From Rhodopirellula sp. (GTDB lineage: Bacteria; Planctomycetota; Planctomycetia; Pirellulales; Pirellulaceae): 64,000 nt of DNA. Shown piece after piece: positions 44,668-54,906 of this stretch. The DNA is taken from assembly GCA_003513555.1 (NCBI GenBank), contig DOPG01000012.1:104559-168558 (forward strand). The letters run 5' to 3'. A model generated the notes under the pieces. It had not been told where the DNA came from. It ran no database searches and saw nothing but the letters and a program-made list of their open reading frames with translations. Within the stretch, counting starts at the first letter, position 1. Every line of letters begins with the position of its first letter. A program made the translations under genes and the position numbers.

Positions 44668-47600
44668 TTATTTTTCTTCTAACGGGTGCTGTCGCATCAA
44701 CTCCACCCCCGAAAGCAACGGTTTTCCCTGTTTTGCCTTAAAACGGATCTCTAATTCTTCCCCAATCATGACATCATCGAGGACATGCACGCAGCTCCGC
44801 AACTTATCGTTGGAGGCATCAATTGTAACATCCGTGAGCACAAGCTTGTCCTGCACAAAAACGTCAAATACACGTCGATCATTAACCTCGAGCCCCGCAC
44901 CGCCGAAAAAAAGACGCAACCGGTAACGTTCTTTTGGCTTTGCCTCGTCTATTTTTGCTTCTGCGTCAATGATCAATCTGGCGTGATTCTGCCCCGATTT
45001 GGAATAAGCAGCCCACTTCTGTTCTCCATCAATCGTCAATAAAAAAGCAATTGAATTCCCGGGTTTCCAGTCTTTTCGCTGGATGATCGTGTGAATCAAT
45101 GGGGCAAGGTTCGGGGTGCGGTGGGTCTTCAACTTTTGAGCTTGGGCAACATCAAACTCCGAATTCCAAGTCACCGATTTACTTGCGACCTTTCGCGATG
45201 ACAGATTCTTCGACGCCTTTGCAAAGCTCTTGGCATTTCCACTGTCCTCTACCGAAATGGTCAGTTCCGCTGCGTTCTCGCCAGCTTCCATACTTGCGAA
45301 CTCAATGTAAGCCTCGCGAATCACACTATCACGATGCATGCTTATGTCGTTGAATCGAAGACCCAGAAGCTGACTGCCCGATGCCTTGCTGAATTCAAAA
45401 TCTTCACTGACCAAATCGACGGCACCACTGGCATTCTCAACGGCATCATCATTCACGTGTTCCACTGGAATTCCCTTCTGCAATGAATACTCATCTCGAA
45501 GCTGCATCGCCATTGTCAGGCCAGTAACTCCATCCAACCCTGATGACATGATCCACGGATAATCAGAAGAAGCAACAACCGATGCATGATGAGTGAATAC
45601 ATCCGTTGCTCCATTCCATTGCAACTTCAGGGGCGGTGAAGGCCCAGCTTTCGCAGGATATTCAAGCCACAACAATCCGTTGCTGTCACGCCGATCACCT
45701 GCCGCGCCGAAGTTGATCCCAACCCGATCAATTCGCTCACCGTGCGCCTTGACCGAAGCTGCTGTATTCACACTCCATAGCTCGACATCAGGCATGTGCA
45801 CCAAAGCTAATGAAGTTTGATTTTGATAAGCACAACTACAGGTGCGAGTGTAGTCCGGCGCATTTAGCACACCATTGGCAACCACCAAATTTGACGTGCA
45901 ACCCGACTTGAAACCGCCAAGATTGCCTGTTCCCGCATTGGTCTGCAGGTCGTAATACCCGGCCGCTCCTGACCTAAACGTCAATAAATTCTCGCTCGCA
46001 ACAATATTGTTACAACCGTAAGCCCGTGTAATTTTCCATGGCTGCATCTGACCCGTAATCGGATTGGGAACCAATTTCTGGCTGCCATCAAGCAGATAAA
46101 AGGCCCCCGCAGATTCAGCGTAAGAATTTGTGTTGGTAATGATTAGATCATTGTGCAGAATACAAGGTCCCGTGTACTTGAGAGATGCCTTCTTCCATCG
46201 GATTGAACCATCTGTGGCCGAGTGTACTGCCATTCCCTGACCCACCTCGCTGGATAATCGATCACTTGCTGCCGCACCAGCTTGTAGCAACAGGTCATGC
46301 TGCTCGGAGTACCCAAGCCATGAACCAAACACGTCCTTGTCCACCTGCCAATTGATTTTCCCGGTCAAGTAATCAACTGCAATGATTCGATTACCCGTCG
46401 CTGGTGACTTACCACGTCGCTTGAGTGCTTCTTCGATGGGAGCCGGATTTCGATCAAGGCAATAAACCTGATCACCACCAGCAATAATCCCGTTATGCCA
46501 AAAACTGTTCGTAGCATCAACTTTCCAAAGCACATCACCACTATGTCGATCAAACGCGACCAGTCCCATACTGGCAGCTCGATCCAAACTCTTGGAACCA
46601 AACCCGGCACGATTCTTCTTCAGTTTTTCATCGGATTCAAACGAAAGATCGAGTCGCTTTCCGTAAGAGGCAAAATCGAGACCGGCAAGCAGGATATCTT
46701 TGTAAACTCCGATGTAACCCCACTGCGGGTCAGCAGACTTACTGGATGCAGGCAACTTAATGTCCGTCAGTGTTTTCCCAGTCACACTATCCAACACGTG
46801 ACAAACAGATCCTTCAACGATATAGACCCGATCTTCGGTCACAACGTAGTTCGTACCGCGTCCATTCGCACCAGGGATGTGAACCTGATTGTATTTAGTA
46901 TCGAGCGGGGTGTTGTCGTACGTCTCATCGTAGTAGACATCATCGGTTCCAAGATCCTTGAATTCACGTTTCCACAAAACGCGTCCCGTGTAGACATCGC
47001 GAGCACTCAAGCTGTTCATTCCTTGAATGTACAAGCGGCCTCCGATTACCTGCTCGGGTGGCCCATGTCCATGACGCGGCAGAACATCCATGTTGCTGCT
47101 GCCACCGAACCACAAAACCCCCAACGGTAGTTTCACGCGGCGATCATCTGACTTAATTGAATTAGCAACATCGCCATATTGATGGGTCCAGTCTGCCGAT
47201 CCCGGTAACGCGCCGACGCGTATGACTGATACACCGTGCGAATGGACCTTTACTTCCGCTTGCTCAAGCTCCAAAGCCTCAATCTGTGCTGCAATCTGTT
47301 CGCGATCATGCTGTGTCAACACATGCAACACGCCACCATAAGGACGCACCGCAGAATAGAGACGTTGTACGGCCGAAGCATCGAATCCGCCTGCTTCGCT
47401 TGACTGCGTAAAAATCATATTTCCGACGTAGCTCGGCAACATGGATTCAGTCGCAGTGCCTACATGCGCCGTAACTTTTCCATACTTGTGCTTGTGATCC
47501 AATTCACGTCGCATCCGATTCACTGATTCTGAATCTTCATCAATGATTGCAAGTTGCTCAAATGGTGATCTAGCAATGAGTGCTGCCAAATGATCGTTAT

Positions 47601-48999
47601 CGCATTCACCAAACCAGAATGCATAACCAGACGGATCGCCAAGTGCCAACAAATCACTGATCACCTTCTCCCGGCCCGCCGATTTTTTCTGGCGGTCATC
47701 TGAAAGCGTCTCAGATTTGGCGGCAACAGATTTCAAACTTTTTTCTGTTCGTCCGTAAGCTGCAACATTTCCGTCAGCTGTGACTGTAAAAAGCTTGTCA
47801 TCCGCAGCCACTAACCTCTGTACCGGTTCTTCCGTAGCAATCTTACTGACGATTTTGGCGGCTTCGGATTCACTCGGCAATGCGATTACCGAAATCGCTT
47901 TCTGCCCCGCTGCAACTAGATGATCGCCCACAAGAATCAGGTCACCGGAACCGTCCGCCTCGATCTCCCATATTCTTTCCTGAGCTTTGCTATACGCACG
48001 CACGAAAGACTTCCCGCCATCTGTCTCAGCCGAATAAATTTTCCCGTTATGCAAGACGGGTTCAGTAGGAGTGAATGATGTTTTTAAGCCCGTCGACAAT
48101 CGAAAGGCGCGAGTGCCTTTCTTTCGTGTGTGCACGTAATAGTGAGTCTCATCAGCTGATACAAATGAGCCACCAATCCCTTTGCCGGCAGCGTTGATTT
48201 CAAAATAGCGCAAACTGCCATCACTACGATTGAACACAGCTGGAACTGAACGTCCTCCAGGGACAAGCAGAAACTTCTCTGTTGCTACCAAGGCACCCTG
48301 CGGTGCCACTCCGGCGAACGACGGTGCACTGTGCGGCTGCTTGATGTACTGCGAACCCGTGCGGTCGTTCAGCCACGCGACTTCTCCGCTGTCTGCATCC
48401 AAAGCGTAAAGGAATGTTCCCATGAACGGCCAAATACTGGCAGCGAAATAAATTGTTCCATCACGGATCACCGGCCCTCCACGCGCTGGCCAAGCCGACG
48501 TCAGACGACGGTTTCCGATCGCCTGTTGGCGGTTAGGCGCACCATCAAATTTCCAACGCAGCTTCCCGGTATCAGGTTGAACACAGTAAAGAAAACCATC
48601 GTCACTGCAAAAGTAAATGCCTTTCGAAGTGCCCACCGGTGGTAAACGCACTGGCGCGTCAGCAAAGGCTGACCACAACTCCTGACCAGTATCAGTGTCA
48701 AAAGCTGACACCTTGTCGCGATCATTGAAACTTAAAAACAGCCTGTCGCCGACGACAATTGGTTCGAAAACTCGATCGTAAGTCATCAGATCGAGATTCA
48801 AGGGATCATCCCAAGCCTGATTGCGAGGTTGCAGATTTTTTTGCCAAAGTAAATTGAATTCTGCCGGTAAAGCACCCGCTGAAACGGCAGTGCGCTGAGC
48901 ATTCCCACGCCACATTGGCCAATCTTCTGCCACAGCAGCGGATCGCAACAACGACGAAATCAGCAAGACGAAAGCGATCAGCGATCCGTTCGGGGCCAT
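44668..48999 (-). CDS. Giant PQQ-like propeller protein with Rossmann, DNRLRE-like and malectin-like domains
   Basis: About 1443 aa from the ATG at 48999, giving a good signal peptide (SLIAFVLLISSLLRSAAVA). The frame extends further upstream without protein character. An outer beta-propeller of PQQ-dehydrogenase type begins with EDWPMWRGNAQRT and repeats such as GQELWSAF, GRVLWKRE and GDVLWKVD. The propeller is interrupted at about 450-600 by an alpha/beta segment (YAFWFGECDNDHLAALIA, then LAIIDEDSESVNRMRREL) that looks like a SAM-methyltransferase-type Rossmann fold. After the propeller come a DNRLRE/CBM96-like beta domain (about 1190-1340) and a malectin-like end (YRLRLFFGGAG...RVFDVFVQD). 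Probably a large periplasmic carbohydrate-related protein; no heme motif is seen. Confidence 0.82.
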   Translation of the reverse strand: MAPNGSLIAFVLLISSLLRSAAVAEDWPMWRGNAQRTAVSAGALPAEFNLLWQKNLQPRNQAWDDPLNLDLMTYDRVFEPIVVGDRLFLSFNDRDKVSAFDTDTGQELWSAFADAPVRLPPVGTSKGIYFCSDDGFLYCVQPDTGKLRWKFDGAPNRQQAIGNRRLTSAWPARGGPVIRDGTIYFAASIWPFMGTFLYALDADSGEVAWLNDRTGSQYIKQPHSAPSFAGVAPQGALVATEKFLLVPGGRSVPAVFNRSDGSLRYFEINAAGKGIGGSFVSADETHYYVHTRKKGTRAFRLSTGLKTSFTPTEPVLHNGKIYSAETDGGKSFVRAYSKAQERIWEIEADGSGDLILVGDHLVAAGQKAISVIALPSESEAAKIVSKIATEEPVQRLVAADDKLFTVTADGNVAAYGRTEKSLKSVAAKSETLSDDRQKKSAGREKVISDLLALGDPSGYAFWFGECDNDHLAALIARSPFEQLAIIDEDSESVNRMRRELDHKHKYGKVTAHVGTATESMLPSYVGNMIFTQSSEAGGFDASAVQRLYSAVRPYGGVLHVLTQHDREQIAAQIEALELEQAEVKVHSHGVSVIRVGALPGSADWTHQYGDVANSIKSDDRRVKLPLGVLWFGGSSNMDVLPRHGHGPPEQVIGGRLYIQGMNSLSARDVYTGRVLWKREFKDLGTDDVYYDETYDNTPLDTKYNQVHIPGANGRGTNYVVTEDRVYIVEGSVCHVLDSVTGKTLTDIKLPASSKSADPQWGYIGVYKDILLAGLDFASYGKRLDLSFESDEKLKKNRAGFGSKSLDRAASMGLVAFDRHSGDVLWKVDATNSFWHNGIIAGGDQVYCLDRNPAPIEEALKRRGKSPATGNRIIAVDYLTGKINWQVDKDVFGSWLGYSEQHDLLLQAGAAASDRLSSEVGQGMAVHSATDGSIRWKKASLKYTGPCILHNDLIITNTNSYAESAGAFYLLDGSQKLVPNPITGQMQPWKITRAYGCNNIVASENLLTFRSGAAGYYDLQTNAGTGNLGGFKSGCTSNLVVANGVLNAPDYTRTCSCAYQNQTSLALVHMPDVELWSVNTAASVKAHGERIDRVGINFGAAGDRRDSNGLLWLEYPAKAGPSPPLKLQWNGATDVFTHHASVVASSDYPWIMSSGLDGVTGLTMAMQLRDEYSLQKGIPVEHVNDDAVENASGAVDLVSEDFEFSKASGSQLLGLRFNDISMHRDSVIREAYIEFASMEAGENAAELTISVEDSGNAKSFAKASKNLSSRKVASKSVTWNSEFDVAQAQKLKTHRTPNLAPLIHTIIQRKDWKPGNSIAFLLTIDGEQKWAAYSKSGQNHARLIIDAEAKIDEAKPKERYRLRLFFGGAGLEVNDRRVFDVFVQDKLVLTDVTIDASNDKLRSCVHVLDDVMIGEELEIRFKAKQGKPLLSGVELMRQHPLEEK

Positions 49000-49568
49000 A
49001 AATGGAGATCCTCTATTAATCCACGAAAGACAAACACACACCTTACCCGAAAAAATGACAACGGTAGCGCTGATTATAGTCGGGCAAACCGCACTTAGAC
49101 CGCTGGCAATTGTTTTCTGTGTACCCAACCTAACCGCGACGGAATGATCCCATAGCTGTCGAACCCGAGCGCTTCCTGGACGCGTTCGGAAGTTCCAGAC
49201 TTTTGGGGTGGGAGTCGGGATTATTGCACACGCTGATTATGACTGTCAGCTCAGGGAGTAGACACGTTCCTAAAATTAGTTGTCATGGTTCCGCTAAAAG
49301 CTCAGCGTCTGTGTCCACTGTCGCGAAATCACGGCGCCGTCGTCGTTATTACGGCTCGCAAAAACGATGAATTGGATTCATCAGTACAACATTTGAGTTC
49401 AGGTGGCTTGGGCCCGACCAGACCACCAAATTGGCGATCTGGCAGGATTGCCGGATGAAAACTATTCGTTGAAGGGCCAGTGCCTGAAGCGGTTCAGCCA
49501 GAAGCACCATAGCCACAACACTCAGGCTAGGTATTGCCTTACACCGATGTTTTAGAAGATTGCTTTCC
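49000..49568. other. Divergent intergenic region
   Basis: 569 bases between the PQQ-propeller gene (minus) and the DNA-repair operon (plus). It must carry the promoters of both. No open frame looks real, and I see no LexA-type box, tRNA or repeat. A damage-response operator could be present in a form I cannot recognise. Confidence 0.4.
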
Positions 49569-50822
49569 ATGAACGTCCAAGACAAGTTAGCTATTTTGGC
49601 CGACGCGGCGAAGTATGACGCTTCCTGCGCAAGCAGCGGTTCCAAGACAACACGGTCCGGCAGCAACATCGGTAGTACGGAGGGGATGGGAATTTGTCAT
49701 AGTTACACCCCCGATGGGCGATGCATCTCACTGCTTAAGATCCTGCTGACCAATTTTTGCATTTATGACTGTCAGTATTGTGTCAACCGAATTTCAAGTG
49801 ACACACCTCGCGCACGATTTACTGTCCCAGAAGTAGTATCGCTAACGCTCGATTTCTACAAACGGAATTACATTGAAGGTTTATTTCTTAGCTCCGGGAT
49901 CATTCAGAACCCGGACTACACGATGGAGCAACTGACCGAGGTGGCAAAAGTGCTGCGTAAGAAGCACAAGTACGGAGGTTACATTCACCTGAAAACTATC
50001 CCCAACGCCAACGAGGACCTGATTGAGGAAGCTGGTCGCTGGGCTGACCGCTTGAGCGTCAACATTGAGTTACCAACTGAAAAGGATTTGGTGCAGTTGG
50101 CTCCTGAGAAAAAGAAACCAGTCATTGTGAATGCAATGCAGGGGATTTCAGAAAAGATCAGTGAAACACGTGCCGATCGGAAACGTGGATTCAAAAGCCC
50201 ACGCTTTGCGCCTGCTGGCCAAAGCACACAGATGATTGTTGGAGCAACGCCTACGCCTGACAGCAAGATCCTACAAACTTCATCCGAACTCTACCGAGGA
50301 CAGAAACTACGGCGAGTCTATTACTCTGCCTACAGTCCAATCCCACACGCTGATGCACGTCTGCCTGGACAATCACCGCCGCTTGTACGTGAGCATCGTC
50401 TTTACCAAGCAGATTGGCTACTCAGATTCTATGGATTCAAAGTAACTGAACTTGTAACTGAAGCTGACCAGAATTTATCTCTTGAGGTCGACCCCAAACT
50501 TGCATGGGCCCTCGCAAATCGCCACTGCTTCCCAGTGGATGTCAACACAGCATGCCGAGAGCAATTGCTTCGCATACCGGGTATTGGAGCCAGAAGTGTA
50601 AAACGCTTGTTACGGATAAGGCGGTTTCAGCGCATTCGCACCTGTGATCTGAAAAAGCTGAAGGTCGCTTGGAATCGGGCAAAATATTTTGTCTTCACCA
50701 GTGACCACAACCCAGCACTCAAAAACCTCGACATGTTGGATCTGCAGCGGAAACTGCGACCAGCAACGCAACAGCTGATGCTATTTGATGCGATGCAATC
50801 AGCCACTACAGGTGAGGTATAG
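49569..50822 (+). CDS. Radical SAM putative DNA modification/repair protein
   Basis: 417 aa from the ATG at 49569 (MNVQDKLAILADAAKYD). The radical-SAM cluster motif is CIYDCQYC (C-x3-C-x2-C, about residues 65-72). The C-terminus has a helix-hairpin-helix motif (REQLLRIPGIGARSVKRLLR) suggesting DNA binding. This is the radical-SAM family known to be linked with a uracil-DNA-glycosylase-like partner, which here follows after 6 bases. The reaction is unknown; repair or removal of a modified base is the usual proposal. Confidence 0.9.
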   Translation: MNVQDKLAILADAAKYDASCASSGSKTTRSGSNIGSTEGMGICHSYTPDGRCISLLKILLTNFCIYDCQYCVNRISSDTPRARFTVPEVVSLTLDFYKRNYIEGLFLSSGIIQNPDYTMEQLTEVAKVLRKKHKYGGYIHLKTIPNANEDLIEEAGRWADRLSVNIELPTEKDLVQLAPEKKKPVIVNAMQGISEKISETRADRKRGFKSPRFAPAGQSTQMIVGATPTPDSKILQTSSELYRGQKLRRVYYSAYSPIPHADARLPGQSPPLVREHRLYQADWLLRFYGFKVTELVTEADQNLSLEVDPKLAWALANRHCFPVDVNTACREQLLRIPGIGARSVKRLLRIRRFQRIRTCDLKKLKVAWNRAKYFVFTSDHNPALKNLDMLDLQRKLRPATQQLMLFDAMQSATTGEV

Positions 50823-50828
50823 ACCGTC

Positions 50829-52259
50829 ATGCGGTTCATACATGTAGCTTGTTTTGACGACTGGCGATCAGAAGCTCGGACGCTACTTTCTGATGAAGTC
50901 GCACCCAGCGGGGTTCACTGGTCACCCGCGGACAACCAACTCGGCCTGTTTGACCAGATCGATGGAAGAACGACCGCAGAAAAGAAATCCGATGCTAACT
51001 GCAATGAAGGCGAAAAACCACCTCGGGTCAGCGTACCATCCCCTTTTCTTGAATTGGCTCGCCATGTCGCCTGTCATCGAGACCCTACAAGATGGCAACT
51101 GCTTTACGAGGCCCTTTGGAGAATCGTACATGGTGAGCGGAGATTGCTTGAAATCTCGACGGACGATGATGTTCACCGTTTGCAACTCATGAAAAAAGCT
51201 GTGACACGCGACATACACAAAATGAAGGCATTTGTGCGTTTCCGAAGAATAGAAGCGGACAGACCTTTCGAAACTTACCTCGCCTGGCATCGACCAGACC
51301 ACCTGATCATGCGACTGGCAGCTCCCTTCTTCTCGCGTCGATTCAAGGGAATGTCGTGGACAATTTTGACGCCTCATGAATCGGCTCATTGGGATCAACA
51401 ACAACTGACCTTTGGCCCCGGCCTGCCCGCAAACGAGGCACCTCAGTCAGACGCGTTGGAGCCTCTGTGGAAAACCTATTATGCGTCGATCTTCAATCCA
51501 GCTCGGATCAAACTAGACATGATGAAACGTGAGATGCCCGTTCGACACTGGCCCACCCTACCCGAAACAACTCTGATCGAAGACTTGATTCGCGACGCGC
51601 CAGCGCGTGTGAATCAGATGATAGAAAATCACGAGGGATTCGCTGAGACTGGAGCCCATTATTTGCCCATCGAACAGGATCTCAAATCGCTCCGGCAGTC
51701 TGTCAACAAGTGTCGGGCATGTCACCTATGCAACGATGCGACACAGGCTGTTTTTGGGGTGGGCCCACCAAACGCCCGTCTGGTTTTGGTCGGGGAACAA
51801 CCGGGGGATCGTGAGGACATTGAAGGTAAGCCATTTGTGGGTCCCGCTGGAGAACTTCTCAATACATCACTTCGTGATGCAGGCATCAAACGTCGCGATG
51901 TCTATCTCACGAATGTAGTCAAACATTTCAAGTTCGAGCGGCGTGGAAAACGAAGACTCCACAAAAAACCTGACTCACGCGAAATCTATGCCTGCAGACC
52001 ATGGCTCGAATCTGAGCTCATGGCTCTGCAACCCAAAATAGTGATCTGCTTGGGTGCCACGGCAGCTCAGGCGCTGCTGGGTCGGGACTTTCGTCTCAGC
52101 CAACAGAGAGGTGGTATTCAAGTGACGCAATGGAGCGAACGAACCATCGCTACTTGGCATCCAGCTGCCATCCTCCGCATGCCAGACAAGAATCGAGAAC
52201 GTGAAATGATCGAACAATTCGTGCAGGACCTCAAACAAGGCAATGAGATTTTTGAATGA
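50829..52259 (+). CDS. UdgX-type uracil-DNA glycosylase with N-terminal DUF4130-like domain
   Basis: 476 aa, two domains. Residues 1-250 match the TIGR03915/DUF4130-type repair partner (RFIHVACFDDWRSEAR, DVHRLQLMKKAVTRDIHKMK, FETYLAWHRPDH). From about 285 a family 4/5-like uracil-DNA glycosylase follows, with CRACHLC for the iron-sulfur cluster, LVGEQPGDREDIEGKPFVGP and ATWHPAAILR. The RRGKRRLHKKP loop includes the His that in UdgX forms a covalent bond with the abasic site. Its end overlaps the next start (ATGA). It is the partner of the radical-SAM protein upstream. Confidence 0.9.
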   Translation: MRFIHVACFDDWRSEARTLLSDEVAPSGVHWSPADNQLGLFDQIDGRTTAEKKSDANCNEGEKPPRVSVPSPFLELARHVACHRDPTRWQLLYEALWRIVHGERRLLEISTDDDVHRLQLMKKAVTRDIHKMKAFVRFRRIEADRPFETYLAWHRPDHLIMRLAAPFFSRRFKGMSWTILTPHESAHWDQQQLTFGPGLPANEAPQSDALEPLWKTYYASIFNPARIKLDMMKREMPVRHWPTLPETTLIEDLIRDAPARVNQMIENHEGFAETGAHYLPIEQDLKSLRQSVNKCRACHLCNDATQAVFGVGPPNARLVLVGEQPGDREDIEGKPFVGPAGELLNTSLRDAGIKRRDVYLTNVVKHFKFERRGKRRLHKKPDSREIYACRPWLESELMALQPKIVICLGATAAQALLGRDFRLSQQRGGIQVTQWSERTIATWHPAAILRMPDKNREREMIEQFVQDLKQGNEIFE

Positions 52260-53293
52260 GCACCCTGTTACAGCAAACGAGCCGCGGTTTCTATTGCCCT
52301 CGAGGTGATTTCTACATCGATCCCCATCGCCCCGTAGATCGCGCGGTCGTAACCCACGCACACACGGACCACGCTCGTTGGGGTAGCCGACTTTATCTGG
52401 CAGCGAGATCGAGTGAGTATTTACTACGCATGCGAATGAGCCCTAATGCTGAATTCCAATTCGCTGATTATGGAGAAACAATCAGCATCAGGGGCGTCAA
52501 AGTGAGTTTCCATCCGGCAGGGCATATTCTTGGATCTGCACAGGTCAGGCTTGAATACCATGGTCGGATCGAAGTAGTCACCGGGGATTACAAACTGGGC
52601 AGTGACTCAACCTGCGAAAGTTGGCAACCGCTCCGTTGCCATCTACTGATCACTGAATCGACTTTCGGGTTGCCCGTGTACCGATGGCCGGAACAAGACT
52701 CTGTATTCGACTCAATCAACCATTGGTGGCTGGAAAATCGTTCACAGGACCAGTGCAGCGTCCTTTACGGGTACGCCGTAGGGAAAAGCCAAAGGATCAT
52801 TGCTGGACTTGATCCATCGATAGGCCCCATCTTTTGTCATGGTGCTGTGGAAAAAGGAAATGCTGCCTATCGTCAGACAGGAATCGCCCTACCGCCCACA
52901 ATTCACACCTCCAACGCTGAAAAATCGCAACGTTGGGCTGGAGCCATGATTGTCGCTGTGCCGAGTGCACACGGAACTCCATGGTTAAAGCGTTTTGGCA
53001 AAACAAGCACAGCAATGGCCAGCGGTTGGATGGCCGTTCGAGGCTCACGGCGTCGGAGATCCTTCGACCGGGGTTTCGTACTCAGCGACCATGTTGATTG
53101 GCCCTCTTTACTTGAGTCAGTGGAAGCCTGTGATCCCGATACCGTTTGGGTTACCCATGGTTACTCAGCCGTCGTCGCACGTTATCTACGAGAAGGTGGA
53201 CGCGACGCAATTTCGCTCGATCGCTGGCAACGATCAGGTACCGACAAGGAAGATAGCGGACGTGAGAGGCACGACGAGGAAACATCAGAATGA
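52256..53293 (+). CDS. Ligase-associated DNA exonuclease (metallo-beta-lactamase fold)
   Basis: 345 aa. Metal ligands are in THAHTDHARWG (HxHxDH, about residue 35), HPAGHILGSAQV (about 85) and TGDYKLG (about 105), and a beta-CASP-like region carries SDHVDWPSLLE near the C-terminus. It is related to SNM1/Artemis nucleases and belongs to the group always found with an ATP-dependent ligase and an Lhr-type helicase. The 5' and 3' ends both overlap neighbours by ATGA. Confidence 0.92.
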   Translation: MSTLLQQTSRGFYCPRGDFYIDPHRPVDRAVVTHAHTDHARWGSRLYLAARSSEYLLRMRMSPNAEFQFADYGETISIRGVKVSFHPAGHILGSAQVRLEYHGRIEVVTGDYKLGSDSTCESWQPLRCHLLITESTFGLPVYRWPEQDSVFDSINHWWLENRSQDQCSVLYGYAVGKSQRIIAGLDPSIGPIFCHGAVEKGNAAYRQTGIALPPTIHTSNAEKSQRWAGAMIVAVPSAHGTPWLKRFGKTSTAMASGWMAVRGSRRRRSFDRGFVLSDHVDWPSLLESVEACDPDTVWVTHGYSAVVARYLREGGRDAISLDRWQRSGTDKEDSGRERHDEETSE

Positions 53294-54906
53294 AGCTTTT
53301 TTCCGAACTTTACAAACGATTGGATTCAACCACTCGCACCAATGTCAAAGTCCAGGCAATGACCCAGTACTTTGGTTGTGCTGAACCTGCGGATGCTGCT
53401 TGGGCGATCTATTTTCTGTCCGGAGAAAAACTCCGACGCATCATTCCCACCAAACTGTTACGCCAATGGGCCGCAGAGGAAGCTAACATCCCAGCGTGGC
53501 TATTTGACGAATCATATACTTCGGTCGGTGATCTGGCAGAAACCATCTCGCTGGTGGTACCAGAGCAGAAAATCGAAACAACAGGATCCTTGAGCGAATG
53601 GGTTGAAGAACGATTGCAACCCATTCGGACCATGAATGAAGAGCAACAACGCGAGGTCATTACCGATATTTGGCATCAAAATCCTGCGGACGTACGATTT
53701 GTCATTCTTAAATTGATCACCGGTGCGTTTCGGGTGGGAGTCAGTAAGCGTCTGGTAACTCGCGCCCTTGCTGAACATACTGGGGTCTGCGCCGAAGTGA
53801 TCGCACACCGACTGATGGGTAGCTGGAACCCAACGCCGGAATCATTCCTACGATTATCCAATCCAGACATTGACGATGCAGTCGTCAGTCAACCTTATCC
53901 GTTCTGTTTGGCTTATGCGATTGATCGTGACAGCGCTCCTGATTCATTAGGAAAGATCGATGACTTTGCAGCCGAATGGAAGTGGGATGGGATCCGTGGC
54001 CAACTGATCCGACGTAGGTCACAAACCTTTCTATGGTCACGTGGCGAAGAACTAATGGAGAATCGGTGGCCCGAAATTGAAACAGCAGCAACTCTTCTGC
54101 CACCCGGGACAGTAATCGATGGTGAGATCTTAGCGACGAAAACCGATGGTGAGGTGCTTCCTTTTTCACAATTACAACGAAGAATCAACCGTAAGAAAGT
54201 GGGGCGGAAACTGTTACACGAGGTGCCAGTCGTATTTCACGCATTTGACCTACTAGAGCAGGACGGAAATGACCTTCGTTCTCTGCCTTGGAGACAACGG
54301 CGAGATCATCTCGAAAGTCTGATGTCACGATTGCAAGATCCACAGCTGAAAATCACTGAACTGATTTCCGCCCGATCCTGGGCAGATTGGACTGAGATAA
54401 GAACACACAGTCGTGAACGTCACTCCGAAGGCCTGATGCTGAAACGCGTCGATGCTCCCTATGATGTAGGGCGGGTGCGCGGCACATGGTGGAAGTGGAA
54501 AGTTGAACCTTACACCATTGATGCTGTGCTCATTTATGCACAAAAGGGTCATGGCAAAAGATCAAACCTCTTTAGCGACTACACATTCGCAGTGTGGAAA
54601 GATGATGAGCTGGTACCCTTTGCGAAAGCGTACAGCGGTTTGACCAACGCCGAGCTTCGGGAAGTTGACCGCTTCGTGCGAACGAATACGAAAGAAGCAT
54701 TCGGCCCGGTTCGAAGCGTACAGCCAGAACTGGTCATGGAACTTGCTTTTGAAGGCCTGCAAGCCAGCACGCGGCACAAAAGTGGAGTAGCAACACGATT
54801 CCCTCGTATCAGCCGTTGGAGGCAAGACAAAGCAGCGAAAGATGCGAACACGCTTGAGGATGTACTCGACCTGCTACCTGGCTCATCAGCAGGTGGTGAC
54901 CATTAA
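53290..54906 (+). CDS. ATP-dependent DNA ligase (ligase-associated cluster type)
   Basis: 538 aa. An N-terminal DNA-binding domain (about 1-200) is followed by the adenylation domain with the AMP-lysine in EWKWDGIRGQ (about 235), SRGEELMENRWPEIE, DGEILAT and EGLMLKRVDAPYD. The OB-fold end contains TWWKWKVEPYTIDAVLIYAQ and RFPRISRWRQDK. ATP-dependent bacterial ligases of this class work in repair rather than replication. Stop and next start overlap (TAATG). Confidence 0.93.
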   Translation: MKLFSELYKRLDSTTRTNVKVQAMTQYFGCAEPADAAWAIYFLSGEKLRRIIPTKLLRQWAAEEANIPAWLFDESYTSVGDLAETISLVVPEQKIETTGSLSEWVEERLQPIRTMNEEQQREVITDIWHQNPADVRFVILKLITGAFRVGVSKRLVTRALAEHTGVCAEVIAHRLMGSWNPTPESFLRLSNPDIDDAVVSQPYPFCLAYAIDRDSAPDSLGKIDDFAAEWKWDGIRGQLIRRRSQTFLWSRGEELMENRWPEIETAATLLPPGTVIDGEILATKTDGEVLPFSQLQRRINRKKVGRKLLHEVPVVFHAFDLLEQDGNDLRSLPWRQRRDHLESLMSRLQDPQLKITELISARSWADWTEIRTHSRERHSEGLMLKRVDAPYDVGRVRGTWWKWKVEPYTIDAVLIYAQKGHGKRSNLFSDYTFAVWKDDELVPFAKAYSGLTNAELREVDRFVRTNTKEAFGPVRSVQPELVMELAFEGLQASTRHKSGVATRFPRISRWRQDKAAKDANTLEDVLDLLPGSSAGGDH

